Source of the DNA: Hofstenia miamia
Taxonomy: Eukaryota > Xenacoelomorpha > Acoela
Reading direction: 5' to 3'
Assembly: GCA_004352715.1 (NCBI GenBank)
Contig: SCFE01000102.1
Location: forward strand, 590,546 to 654,545
DNA: 64,000 nt
Below, in pieces: positions 34,253 to 45,236 of the stretch. The notes under the pieces are model-generated. The model saw only the letters and a list, made by a program, of their open reading frames with translations, had not been told where the DNA came from and ran no database searches. The translations under genes were made by a program, and so were the position numbers. Each line of letters begins with the position of its first letter. Positions within the stretch are counted from its first letter, which is position 1.

Positions 34253-34684
34253 NTACTTAACTATGTTTTTTAAAGAAGTGCTTTGCAATAACACTAGAAC
34301 ATCGATGAATAAGAATAAATGTACATCTGATGTTTTACATGAAACAATAATGTAAAAGATACAAACTTTCACATAATTGAAAATTCAATGAGATTATCTA
34401 CATAATTGGAATTATAAGTACTTGCTAGTGTTTTTTCTGAATGAAAAACGAAGAAAATGAAAAATATTTATTTGTGATTTTGTCCAATTGCTGTTCTTTT
34501 AGTGTTAATTAATGCTTGACTATCTTGTATTGTGTAAATTAATTTTCATTTAAACTAAATAAAATGAAGTTATTTCAATGAATTATTACTTTGCAATGTT
34601 GCATGGATTCGATGTCAGATATTAACAGTATTCTTATTAAGAATTTTAATTTCATAGTCACTTTTATTTGTTTTTTTACATCAG

Positions 34685-36219
34685 CCGTTATTTCGAAAAC
34701 GTATTTAGGTGATAAAGCAACACTTGAACAAAAGCAGGTTCGATTAGAATCTATTCTTGATTCCTCCAGAGCTGAACATTCAATTCATGCCACTGATTTG
34801 TCAATCAATGATGCCGACATCCTTGCAGACAATGTAATATTTTTTTAGAAAAACATCTAGATTCACTAGTAAAAACAATAAAAACAAAGCTATTTATCAG
34901 TTATTTAGGAAATTTCACCTGCCCCTAAGAGTAGAAAACGCTTGCTAATGGATGACATTGAAACAACCTCTGTTAGTGATGGTAGATCGTCAGAAGCTGT
35001 AATTTTCCTCTATTACTATTTTTACTAAAAAAAAATTTAGACATCGTCTGTGGAAGGTATTCTGACAGAAATTTTATCTGCTGTACGTGAGAACACTCGT
35101 GCAATTAAAAAACTCACACGCGAACTACATGTGACTGTAAGCATTTTTAGATTTTACCTGGTAGTCATTTTTTTTGAAAATAAGTTTCTTAAAATTATGT
35201 GATGTGTTAATTAAGTAGAATTTTAAGTAATATATAATGTAAGAAGTATTTCATAATATAAAGATATATAATAAGTATGTTATATAATTAATTTTCTTCA
35301 AAGATCGAAGATATAAAAATACCAAAACTTTCCTTTACGCTGTTATATGATGAATTTCCTATGCTGTTTAATATTTTGAAATTTAAATAACTCAGAGATC
35401 AAAAATTAATATTTTGTTATTAAGAAACGTTTGCAAACTGAACCTGAAGCAGTACCTTTCGATCCTGATTTCACCTTTGAAGGAGTAAATTTGCTGCAAT
35501 TAGATGGTATCAGAGAGTCAAAGTTTGCACTAAGTCTAGGAAGAGTATTGTGGTCAGAAAGCGAATTGAAAAGTCACATGATGAGTCCTAAGAAAAAAAA
35601 TTGTCGGCCTCCATTTTCTCCCAAACGGTCGAAGTTATTTAAAGGTAAGTCTATTTGTTCATTCACTCATAATTTTTTATTTTTGACTTTTTGTAATCAT
35701 GGTATAGTACCATTCAAAAGAATTGAACAAGTAAAAATGAATAGCTAATCCATAATAACAATACATATGTTTCTTATGTGCAAGTTAGCTTGCTTCAGTG
35801 CAGACTGTACTGACTGGAATTTAGTTTTATAAATTTTTACTCCAAGAAGACGGGTTTGCTTCAGATTTTTGTATGCAAATATTTGAATAGTTTTTTTCCT
35901 GCCAAATACTTAATAATAATTGTTCAGCGCTCTTATTCATTTTTCTACGGCAACAAGAAATGTGTGAGTGCCTAGTATTTTGAAATCATTTAATAGCTTG
36001 CTACATGATTTCTATTTATTTATTAATGTTGTCAGAATAATTCTACTGTTTTGTAAACTTCATTAAATAATGTTTGCAATTTTATCAATTTTCTTAATTT
36101 TTAATATTTTAGATACAATTTACAAGAAGTTTGGCTTCACATTAGAAGGCTATAAAGAAGCCAAGATGGCCCTAAATCAACTGGGAAATGATTTAAATCT
36201 CCGAGCAAAAAAAAACTAA
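34685..36219 (+). CDS. BEN-domain protein, five visible exons
   Basis: Exons 34685-34833, 34909-34998, 35041-35136, 35425-35644 and 36113-36219, all with AG/GT borders and consistent phases, ending in TAA. They encode 219 residues; the 5' part is missing, because exon 1 begins in mid-codon after an acceptor. The N part is acidic and helical (ATLEQKQVRLESILDSSRAE), followed by a basic SPAPKSRKR stretch that may be a nuclear signal, and a short heptad-like block (ILTEILSAVRENTRAIKKL) that may form a coiled coil. The last two exons carry a BEN-like fold: SKFALSLGRVLWSESELKSH, then PPFSPKRSKLF and DTIYKKFGF. BEN domains bind DNA or chromatin proteins, so a nuclear role is likely. No stops or frameshifts; this is the best-supported host gene here. 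The exact function is unknown. Confidence 0.7.
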
Positions 36220-36389
36220 TATTTTGTAATAGAAAATATCGATATTATATTTTCCATTTTTATATGTGGTCTATTTCAATTATTTTCATGTATTTTTATG
36301 AAATTATAAATTTTTTGATATTACTGAATGAATTGAATATTTTTTGAAATATATTTTAAAACTTTATGTTTATACCTAGAAAATGATTG

Positions 36390-36640
36390 AAGAAACTTTA
36401 AATATCTTTGACAAACTTTAAATATCTTATATTATCTTTGAAAAAAACTTTAAATAACTTTAATGATCTTTGAAAAACTTTAAATATCTTTAATAATCTT
36501 TGAAAAACTTTAAAGATCTTTAATAATCTTTGGAAATCTTTAAAGAACTGTGGTTTTCAGTAGAAAAACTTTGCACGAACTTTGAAAATTTTACGTAAAG
36601 AACTTTAAAGTTTTTCAAAGTTTTCCAAAGACAATTTGAC
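36390..36640. repeat. 30-bp minisatellite
   Basis: About five imperfect units of CTTTGAAAAACTTTAAATAT plus CTTTAATAAT, followed by a partly inverted set (CTTTAAAGTTTTTCAAAG, TTTTCCAAAG). It begins about 170 bp after the stop codon of the BEN gene. Confidence 0.75.
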
Positions 36641-37676
36641 TGGGGCATGGAAGAACAGGAGAGGAAACGTCATACTGCTCTGTCACCTAAACAGTGATGG
36701 TCAATACTCAATTATTTAATTAACGTAACTAGTTAATAAGAGAGAAAGGTCTGATGGTTCAACAACTTGGTAACACCTCACCCGCAATTTACCGAGTACT
36801 CATTATCAGTAATTAGACACGGCGTAATAAGCTAGGTGGAGGATGTTACAATAGACTTCAAATAATTTTTTAAAACTAGGCAAAGACGGGAATACAATTG
36901 TCACCCTTCGTTTTACTAAAGACTTTTAAAAACATTTAATTCTTTATTGCAATTTAAATATTAATCTTGCGATATTATTTTAATTGTTAATTTGACAAAA
37001 TGACAAACGGTGCTCTATTTTTAGTTTTAAATTTCTGCTAAATAGTGATGCGGTAAAATTAGTGTAGCAGAAGACCAAATTTGTACCTGTCAGATATTTG
37101 TTCATATTTTTCTATGGTATGATTTTGTTTACAATACCAGTTTTATTTCATAAAAATATGTGTGATTTGTAAATTTATATTCTCTTGAGGTATTCTCAGT
37201 AAATTCGTTGTTTACTTTTATCTTGAGATTATATTTTAGGTGTTCGTCAGCGTAGTTAAAGGGCACCCAGTCGTGGTACAGCTCAGACTTGTCAACTTCT
37301 AATGAGCCGAGCCGAGCTTGAGCAGAGTATTTTATATACAACGAGGCTAAAACTAGCCGTTTTTAAGCAAACCAAATTTATAGTGCTGCTTGTTAATTTG
37401 ATTATGCAGATTTTTCTTATTTTTTATTCAATATTCCTTAGTTATAATGGTATTTTAGAAATGTTTATATTTATATAATAGGAAGAGCAATTGAAAAAAT
37501 TCTGAGAACACACAATTTCTAAAAAAATCCCGATCTGAAACGAGCCTCATTGAAAGATCTTCTGTGCACGAGATGAGAGTTGCACTGAGTTTAGGTTTTT
37601 TAACTTAGCACGTAAGTTTCACTCACTGCACCCAATAGTTAGGGCTTCTTTATTTATCATAGTTAGGGCTCTAGTC
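36641..37676. other. Intergenic region, nothing firm
   Basis: A slightly GC-richer patch at 37230-37320 is open on the minus strand but has no recognisable motif or splice borders. Nothing else could be supported. Confidence 0.4.
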
Positions 37677-37679
37677 TTA

Positions 37680-39086
37680 GGGTGCATTCACACAGAAAGA
37701 TTGTGCTTGCTAGAGCGAGCTTTTTCCGTTCACACAGAAAGCGAGCTTGCGCTAGCTTTAAATCTTGGGTATTCACACAGAGAGATTGCGATATTTTCTA
37801 GCAATGTATTAAAGCCAGAGTGTTCACACAGCGCGATTGTGCTTGCGATATTTTCTAGCAATGTATTAAAGCCAGGGTGTTCACACAGCGCGATTGTGCG
37901 AGCTTGGGCTCGCTAGAGATTTAAACAGTTGAGTTACTGAGAGAGCATTCACACAGAAAGATTTATCGCAATCCCAATTAAAGCCTAGCGCGAGCGATAT
38001 TTTCTAACACATGTTTAAAGATAGTTCTATTCACACAGAAAGCGCGCGAGTGCGCGATTGTAAAAGATTGTAAATTTGATTTTAAACATGCTAAATATTT
38101 TTGACGATGACATCTCCCAATAATTTAAATTCATGCCAAAAATTTGTACGAAGTACGTATAATNTAAACAGTTGAGTTACTGAGAGAGCATTCACACAGA
38201 AAGATTTATCGCAATCCCAATTAAAGCCTAGCGCGAGCGATATTTTCTAACACATGTTTAAAGATAGTTCTATTCACACAGAAAGCGCGCGAGTGCGCGA
38301 TTGTAAAAGATTGTAAATTTGATTTTAAACATGCTAAATATTTTTGACGATGACATCTCCCAATAATTTAAATTCATGCCAAAAATTTGTACGAAGTACG
38401 TATAATGTATTTAGTTTCAAATTATTATTTAATATTATCACAAAAATGGTATTATTGAACATATTTGTAAAATAGGTTTTGTCCACAACATTTTTTATTT
38501 ATAGCAGTTACTAGCTGAACTATAGTAACTGCTAGTAATAAAAAATGTTTTGATTTCTATATTCTTAAAATCTGCATAAATTAGAAAAAGTTTTTTAATT
38601 CACTCGTAATTTAGAATTTCAAAAAATATAAATTGCATTAAGGTTTATGGAAATATTAAATAATTTAAGAAAAACAATAATTTTAATGCAGAATTTAATA
38701 GGCTATCTAATCCCATATAGATTCAATTGTATCAAATGATTTTCAGTTAGTTATTTACATAAGGATAATTTAAATTGTAATAATGTTTACATATTAAAAA
38801 CTATCCACTTTGATTCGCTCAAATGCAATAAAATATAACAATGTGTAGAGAATATTATTGAATATTTTCCTAATAGCAATTAAAAGCTCGCGTTCTGTGT
38901 GAACACTCTCGTATTAATACATAAATCTATCGCAAGCGCAAGCTCGCTTTCTGTGTGAATTCAACTATCTTAAAACATGTGTTAAAAAATATAGCAAGTG
39001 CACGCCGCCTGTGTGAATGCTACTATCTTAAAACATGTGTTTAAATTACAAGCGCGATATCGCAAGCTTTCTGTGTGAATGCACCC
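37680..39086. mobile_element. Harbinger-type non-autonomous element with subterminal repeats
   Basis: The termini are inverted repeats: GGGTGCATTCACACAGAAAG on the left, and CTTTCTGTGTGAATGCACCC on the right. Both are flanked by TTA (37677-37679 and 39087-39089), the 3-bp TWA target duplication of PIF/Harbinger elements. Inside, the word TTCACACAG recurs in one direction through the left part (about ten times) and CTGTGTGAA in the other direction in the right part. Many are followed by GCGCGATT or AAAGATT. No transposase is present. Bases 37923-38163 are an assembly duplicate of 38165-38405, so the real length is near 1165 bp. Confidence 0.8.
37923..38405. repeat. Assembly duplication around a single N
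   Basis: The 241 bp at 37923-38163 recur without visible change at 38165-38405, separated by one N (38164). An unmerged contig overlap. Confidence 0.9.
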
Positions 39087-39282
39087 TTAGAAAGAAAGTA
39101 ATGCCTTTAAATACGCTTGATTTCATAACAAAAATATGCTGATTGACTAACTAAAAATATGGTTAACAACTACTATTACAACACTGACGATATTTCTAGT
39201 TGTCAATGATAGAAAGCACATTCATAAATGTTGATTGTGAAAATTCTCTCTTAAAACTTTCTTATCAATCGGAATCTTGACG

Positions 39283-39870
39283 TCATAGATTCATATAAAT
39301 TATAAATATTCTATCGGATTGCAGTAAACCTTTGGCTTCTATACAGAAACGTGTCAGAAATTTAGGAATCAACAAAAACAGTAGAATTTCAAGCGATTTG
39401 CTGCTAAATGCCCCATCTTCTTCCACATACAGAGTACGACACAAATTCACCAAGCTGCCTTGTCTCTTCAGCAAGCGTAAATCCTTTGACTTATGGTTGA
39501 TCTTAGTCAAGTTTTGAGACGCCTTAAAGCTGAAAAGGAGCATTCAGCCCCACATGACACTGGCGTTACAAGAATCAACTTCAGCAGTTTAAACGCCTAT
39601 GGAGCAAACACCTCTGGAAAAAGGTTTTGATAAGCAATTTGCGCATCATATACATTTTGAACTTGTTTCTGATTCAGGGACAGCAGCAATTGGATTTTTA
39701 ATTGGGAGATATTTAGTACACGTTGTTGTGCTAAAGCATTAGTGACTTCACCATTTAGAAGCATTTCTTCAAAAATTCTACAATTTTGAAGATCTTGGTT
39801 TTGCTCAAATGTTAATTTTTCACGCAGTGAATTGTTGAGACAATCAAGAAATTCCAAAAACAACCTGCTA
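39283..39870 (-). pseudogene. hAT transposase C-terminal fragment
   Basis: Minus-strand reading from 39863 gives about 88 residues ending NVYDAQIAYQNLFPEVFAP. After a stop, another frame gives TPVSCGAECSFSALRRLKT (39480-39545), followed by a stop and LRSTISQR. This is the hAT C-terminal dimerisation block, whose usual form is an S-A-E-R-S-F-S-x-L-R-R-L-K motif ending in L-R-S-T; here the arginine before the S-F-S is cysteine. Stops and frame changes make it dead. It is a different hAT copy from the one at 40222-45160. No terminal repeats were fixed. Confidence 0.7.
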
Positions 39871-39996
39871 AAGTGAGATTCAATAGTCGAATAATTTGTT
39901 ATTGATTAAGCAGAGCTTGAAAAACGTGTAGGAAGTTTACGCTTTGGTGGTAACTGCAATTTCTCATTTACTAATAGATTTATTTGGAAAATATTT

Positions 39997-40001
<5 letters not shown>

Positions 40002-40035
<34 letters not shown>
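40002..40035. repeat. (TA)n tract
   Basis: Pure TA dinucleotide tract of about 32 bp. Confidence 0.95.
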
Positions 40036-40037
<2 letters not shown>

Positions 40038-40908
40038 GGATTTAACCGAAATTAATGGTGTATACAAAAGTAAAAAAAACACATTTACAAACAAGCAAAA
40101 AACGACAAGAGAAAAACAGTGCGAAGATGACAAGAGGAGCAATTGCAGAAAGGAGATGAGTTAAATTTAGATAAAAAGCTGAATTCAGAGATAGCAGACA
40201 GAAGAAACAGGAGGATGCGTTCAGTGGCGTAGCTAGAAAATGCTGGTGGAGGTATTTTATAAAACTATTAGATAATTTTATTTCAAATACAAAAAATGTT
40301 CATAGAGAGAAGCTTAAGCCCATGCTACACGAACAACTTCTGTCGCCCATTTTTGTTAGCCAACGAAAATCGTTCGTGTAGCACCCAACAACTAAAATCG
40401 GGAGAAATTATCTAGACTAAAGGTGTTCGTTCGGTCCAACTAAAGTTGGCGACAAATGTTGTCCATTCGGTCCAACAAAAATTGGACAATAAAAATTGTT
40501 CGTGTAGCACCCCTTTCGCCAACTCTAGTCGTGAAGTAATTAAATGACAAAAGTTGTCCGTGTAGCAGGGTGCTACGACCAACTTTTTTGTCGGAGAAAT
40601 AATTCTCCAATTTTCTGGTAATTATCACCTTCAAAGATAAATAAACAATTTTAATCTATAATTTCGATAGTTTTCAGAGTTAATTTCGGACTGTAAAATT
40701 TAAAATTAGCAAGGTTTATAGAATTAATAATCATGATTTGTACCTTTTATCTTAAAATAAACACATATCACTCTGTAGGCATTTATTTTGTATACTTGTA
40801 GTTGATACAGGGGGGGATGTTGCTAAATGTGCCCCCCCCCCTTGAAAATGCAGGTAATATCGGTATTATTACCTCAAAACTGTATCTAACAACAAGAGAC
40901 TTACATAA

Positions 40909-42182
40909 ATGGCTGTTTTATCAAAAAATAAACTGACAACTCAAGATATAAATCGTATCAAGATCGACACTTTAATAAAAGCCGGTTGGTCAGTTAATAA
41001 AATTCACAAGGAACTAGGAAACTCTAAAGCCTTAATCAGGAAAGTCCGTGATCGTTTGAACTGTGGAGATGATGGAATTTTGGAAAGAAAGGAACGTTCG
41101 GACAAAGGCAAATCAAAAACCATCGACAAGAGATTNNNNNNNNNNNNNNNNNNNNNNNNNNNNNNNNNNNNNNNNNNNNNNNNNNNNNNNNNNNNNNNNN
41201 NNNNNNNNNNNNNNNNNNNNNNNNNNNNNNNNNNNNNNNNNNNNNNNNNNNNNNNNNNNNNNNNNNNNNNNNNNNNNNNNNNNNNNNNNNNNNNNNNNNN
41301 NNNNNNNNNNNNNNNNNNNNNNNNNNNNNNNNNNNNNNNNNNNNNNNNNNNNNNNNNNNNNNNNNNNNNNNNNNNNNNNNNNNNNNNNNNNNNNNNNNNN
41401 NNNNNNNNNNNNNNNNNNNNNNNNNNNNNNNNNNNNNNNNNNNNNNNNNNNNNNNNNNNNNNNNNNNNNNNNNNNNNNNNNNNNNNNNNNNNNNNNNNNN
41501 NNNNNNNNNNNNNNNNNNNNNNNNNNNNNNNNNNNNNNNNNNNNNNNNNNNNNNNNNNNNNNNNNNNNNNNNNNNNNNNNNNNNNNNNNNNNNNNNNNNN
41601 NNNNNNNNNNNNNNNNNNNNNNNNNNNNNNNNNNNNNNNNNNNNNNNNNNNNNNNNNNNNNNNNNNNNNNNNNNNNNNNNNNNNNNNNNNNNNNNNNNNN
41701 NNNNNNNNNNNNNNNNNNNNNAAAGTTCTGATTTGTTCATTGTTCATGGAGATCAAACTATTGACACGGATGTTTACGTTCAGATTTTGGATTTTTTTGC
41801 TGATGAATATGAACGCTTAGGAATTGACAAGAGGCACGCGAGGCTCCAAGAAGATGGGGCCTCCTGCCATCGATCATTTGGAAGTTGCGAAAAAAAAGAG
41901 GAACTTGGACTCAATGTGTTGATGAAAAAAGAGGGTGGGCGTCCAGGTCAGTTTTTCTGGCCTGGACATAGCCCTGATCAAAACCCTATTGAACACGCGT
42001 GGTCGGAGTTAAAAAGACGAGTTTACTTAAGAGATCCTAAAACTAAACCTGCCATGATCAGATGTTTGAATAGAGAATGGAAAGACATGATCGAGTCTGG
42101 TTTGATGCGAAAATTTATCCAAAATGTTCCTCGAAGAGTCCAAGCTGTGATCGATGCTGAGGGTGGTCCAACCAAGTACTAA
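40909..42182 (+). CDS. Tc1-like transposase, gap in the middle
   Basis: The N part (40909-41135, 75 codons) has a helix-turn-helix pattern: LTTQDINRIKIDTLIKAGWS, then VNKIHKELGNSKALIRKVRD, then RLNCGD and basic RKERSDKG, as expected for DNA binding to the terminal repeats. After the gap the C part (from 41722) reads HGDQTIDTDVYVQILDFF, QEDGASCHRS (second catalytic D), then FFWPGHSPDQNPIEHAWSEL (catalytic E) and KRRV, ending VQAVIDAEGGPTKY-stop. The first catalytic D lies in the gap. There are 45 residues between the second D and the E, where Tc1 has 34. No stop interrupts the visible parts. Cut-and-paste transposase acting on its own ends. Confidence 0.75.
41136..41721. other. Assembly gap (586 N)
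   Basis: Falls within the Tc1-like transposase. Confidence 0.95.
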
Positions 42183-42710
42183 TTGACCCACCATGCCCCT
42201 ACAACATTATGTTTTTATCGTTTTTAATCGTTTTTTGTACCATTGCCAACTACTGTTGTAAAATAAATATGTTATCAAGCTTTATGCATAATATTCCAAA
42301 CTTTTCTAAGGGAGGGCACATTAAGGACATCCCCTCTGTATTAGCATTAAATTAAAACAATTAACTCATCAAAAAGAATCCTTTGTAGTAAACCAAAACA
42401 TTTGAACATAAAATAGTGATTAGATTGGGAAGTCGATCACAGCGTACTTTGCGAACTCAAGTATTGTCTAACCTGTGCAGGCAATTAGGATGTTTGGTTT
42501 AATTTCAAAGTAAACAGCATCATTCTTATTTCATCATTCGTACACAGTGATAATCTGCTCTCCAATGTAGGCCGCGATAGCTCAAAAACAATCGTATTTT
42601 TAATGTGATTTCATTAATTTAGATAGTTTTTAGAGCAATGAATATATGCAATCAGTATGAAAAATTTTGCAGCGCCTTATAGATATTTTAAAATTTTGTA
42701 TCCAAAGCCC

Positions 42711-42711
<1 letters not shown>

Positions 42712-42743
<32 letters not shown>

Positions 42744-43500
42744 NNNNNNNNNNNNNNNNNNNNNNNNNNNNNNNNNNNNNNNNNNNNNNNNNNNNNNNNN
42801 NNNNNNNNNNNNNNNNNNNNNNNNNNNNNNNNNNNNNNNNNNNNNNNNNNNNNNNNNNNNNNNNNNNNNNNNNNNNNNNNNNNNNNNNNNNNNNNNNNNN
42901 NNNNNNNNNNNNNNNNNNNNNNNNNNNNNNNNNNNNNNNNNNNNNNNNNNNNNNNNNNNNNNNNNNNNNNNNNNNNNNNNNNNNNNNNNNNNNNNNNNNN
43001 NNNNNNNNNNNNNNNNNNNNNNNNNNNNNNNNNNNNNNNNNNNNNNNNNNNNNNNNNNNNNNNNNNNNNNNNNNNNNNNNNNNNNNNNNNNNNNNNNNNN
43101 NNNNNNNNNNNNNNNNNNNNNNNNNNNNNNNNNNNNNNNNNNNNNNNNNNNNNNNNNNNNNNNNNNNNNNNNNNNNNNNNNNNNNNNNNNNNNNNNNNNN
43201 NNNNNNNNNNNNNNNNNNNNNNNNNNNNNNNNNNNNNNNNNNNNNNNNNNNNNNNNNNNNNNNNNNNNNNNNNNNNNNNNNNNNNNNNNNNNNNNNNNNN
43301 NNNNNNNNNNNNNNNNNNNNNNNNNNNNNNNNNNNNNNNNNNNNNNNNNNNNNNNNNNNNNNNNNNNNNNNNNNNNNNNNNNNNNNNNNNNNNNNNNNNN
43401 NNNNNNNNNNNNNNNNNNNNNNNNNNNNNNNNNNNNNNNNNNNNNNNNNNNNNNNNNNNNNNNNNNNNNNNNNNTATATATATTAATATATATTAATATA
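42712..43500. repeat. (TA)n tracts around an assembly gap
   Basis: (TA)n at 42712-42743 and TA-rich sequence from 43475 border a gap of 731 N (42744-43474). The gap probably results from the simple repeat. Confidence 0.9.
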
Positions 43501-45236
43501 TATATATTAAAACAATATTGTTTCATAATAAAGACATTAAAATATAACATAAAATAGCTTGTTGCTGATGCGTATTCCAAAAATTTAATATTGAAAAATA
43601 TTTGAATATTTTAGTTCAACTGCTATGTTACATGAACAATATTAATATTTCTTAACTTAAATATTTCGACACATTCGAATATTCTAGTAATGCTTTCTTA
43701 AATATTTTCCAATGAAATAAATGTAATAAATAATGGTTGTTGTAACACTATGCTACACGAACAACTTTTATCAACAATTTTTGTCGCCAACTAAAATCGT
43801 TCGTGTAGCATGGGCTTTAGTCTAATTTGTCGGTCGTTCAATGTTTACATCTTTGTGAACATACATGAGGGAAAGACTATTTAAGCGTTCATCTATCATT
43901 GTAGATGTCAAGGGGTTCTTCAAAAATTTCAGACTGTTGCAGGAATTGTAGCTGCTAATTTTGCCATTCGTATTACTCCAGGATATCGTTGTGGAATTAC
44001 TTCAAGGAGATTCACAATATTAGTATATTAAGATAAATCAATTGATTGCTAAAATATCGTAAAAATTTACTTAAAAATAAAAAACGCTTATTACATTTAA
44101 CACAAATTATATTTATAAATGAAATTTAGCACAGTTTTGTTTAGAAGTAATGTACACCCACCTTAAAATTTTGAAACTGATAAAATAATTCTTCTTTACT
44201 CTCAGTAAATAACGTGCTATAGCAATTGAAAAAGTTGAAAAAATGCTGATCTTTAGAATCTTTACAAAAAAGATTTAGCAAACTATACCACTTTTCTGTT
44301 GGCGAAAATCGTGCATCTATGTGATTAACAACTGCATCTAGGTAGGGAAACCAAATTGAAATTTTAAAAAACTGCTTAGGAGTGATTTCTCCCGTTAATT
44401 GATAATTTGAGCGGTTCATTTGCTTCACGGTAATCCTTGGTAAATCTAGTCGAACATTTGCAATTTGGGAAACTTTAAGAGTCTCCTCCAAAACACTGAA
44501 AGTTCCACCAGTCCAAGAACTAACATCGTGTCTCCAACTTACAAGTGTTTGTTTTATATTCTCAACTAGCTTCACAGCCTCTAAAAACATATTTCCTCTG
44601 CCTGCAAAAGTTCAGAAAGTGGTCTTGTCAACAACTCCTCCCATTTTTGGTGAAAACTTAAAAGCCGAACATTCTCTACCTAAGTGTGCTTAGGTAGACC
44701 TGAGCACAAAAACTCCTGGAATAATAACTATAGGCAAGATATCTTACATATTTTTTTTGCGGTCTATGCATTATAATTAGTAAAATAAATTTTTTAGAAA
44801 ATAAAAAATACTTTAAGTATATAATTATCTTTTGAGTCTTTTTTGTTCAAATGGATAAGAAAAATTTGCTGGTGGCATCCAGTGACTTGTCAACAAGGAA
44901 TGAAGTAGATCATCTGATACAGGCAATGACATTAATTTCAAAAATTTCATTTTTCTTTTGGAAAATAACACTACAATCATTTTCGACTAATGGATGGGAA
45001 TGTTCAGAATTGCCTACACTCCTTTCAATTATTACATTATTTTCACTGCTAGAGGTTTCAGTTACAATTCGAAAATCTGTGTAGCATGATTCAGCGTCAT
45101 TTGAAGTAGATGGCAAGAAGTCGGTTATACTTGTTTTACGCCATTTGCTGATTGACATTAGTGTTAATTACTACTATAACTAAAACACGATTTGCTTAGA
45201 TTAAATTTTATATTAAAAAAAGACGTAAAAAGAAGT

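Larger units (their letters stand above)
40808..42338 (+). mobile_element. Complete Tc1-like element with unusual catalytic spacing
   Basis: Terminal inverted repeats CAGGGGGGGATGTTGCTAAA on the left, and the complement of TTAAGGACATCCCCTCTG on the right, flanked by TA at 40806-40807 and 42339-42340. The transposase (40909 to 42182) is split by a gap of 586 N. Length 1531 bp as assembled. It lies inside the Harbinger-like element and is therefore younger than it. Confidence 0.8.
40316..43816. mobile_element. Harbinger-like element with hairpin ends
   Basis: The left end AGCCCATGCTACACGAACAA and the right end CGTTCGTGTAGCATGGGCT are inverted repeats for the outer 18 bp. They are flanked by TTA on both sides (40313-40315, 43817-43819), fitting a TWA target duplication. 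Each end is itself a hairpin: GCTACACGAAC is followed about 40 bp further in by GTTCGTGTAGC. More copies of TTCGTGTAGCAC lie inside the left 300 bp. No transposase of its own is visible; the interior holds a Tc1-like element, (TA)n and two gaps. Alternatively the two hairpin ends could be separate small elements. Confidence 0.6.
40222..45160 (-). pseudogene. hAT element with TTF-type transposase, interrupted
   Basis: The terminus CAGTGGCGTAGCTAG at 40222 matches the ends of Tip100/Zaphod-like hAT elements. After 94 bp the element is cut by a Harbinger-like insertion (40316-43816) and resumes at 43820. On the minus strand the order is: an N-terminal part (45158-44910, SKWRKTSITDFLP) typical of TTF-type hAT proteins; a middle part (44590-44141) with WRHDVSSWTGGTF-like and LPRITVKQMNRSNYQL, then SIWFPYLDAVVNHIDARFSP; and a C-terminal piece (about 44035-43850) with ATIPATV, frameshift, LKFLKNPLTSTM, DERLNSLSLM. 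The region between the middle and C-terminal parts is missing, so the transposase is internally deleted. The opposite terminal repeat was not found, probably lost at the retrotransposon border near 45200. Confidence 0.7.

Noticed and set aside
36390-36640. A CRISPR-like array
   Set aside because: Units are contiguous and imperfect with no unique spacers, and the genome is eukaryotic; it is a minisatellite.
37129-37341. A 70-codon minus-strand gene
   Set aside because: No splice borders, motif or context; no better than chance.
37688-38290. The recurring TTCACACAG words as a CRISPR or regulatory operator array
   Set aside because: They lie within a TTA-flanked element with inverted ends and change orientation between its halves, as subterminal repeats do.
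42630-43580. Open frames of about 300 codons rich in I-Y repeats
   Set aside because: They are translations of (TA)n tracts joined across a gap of N.
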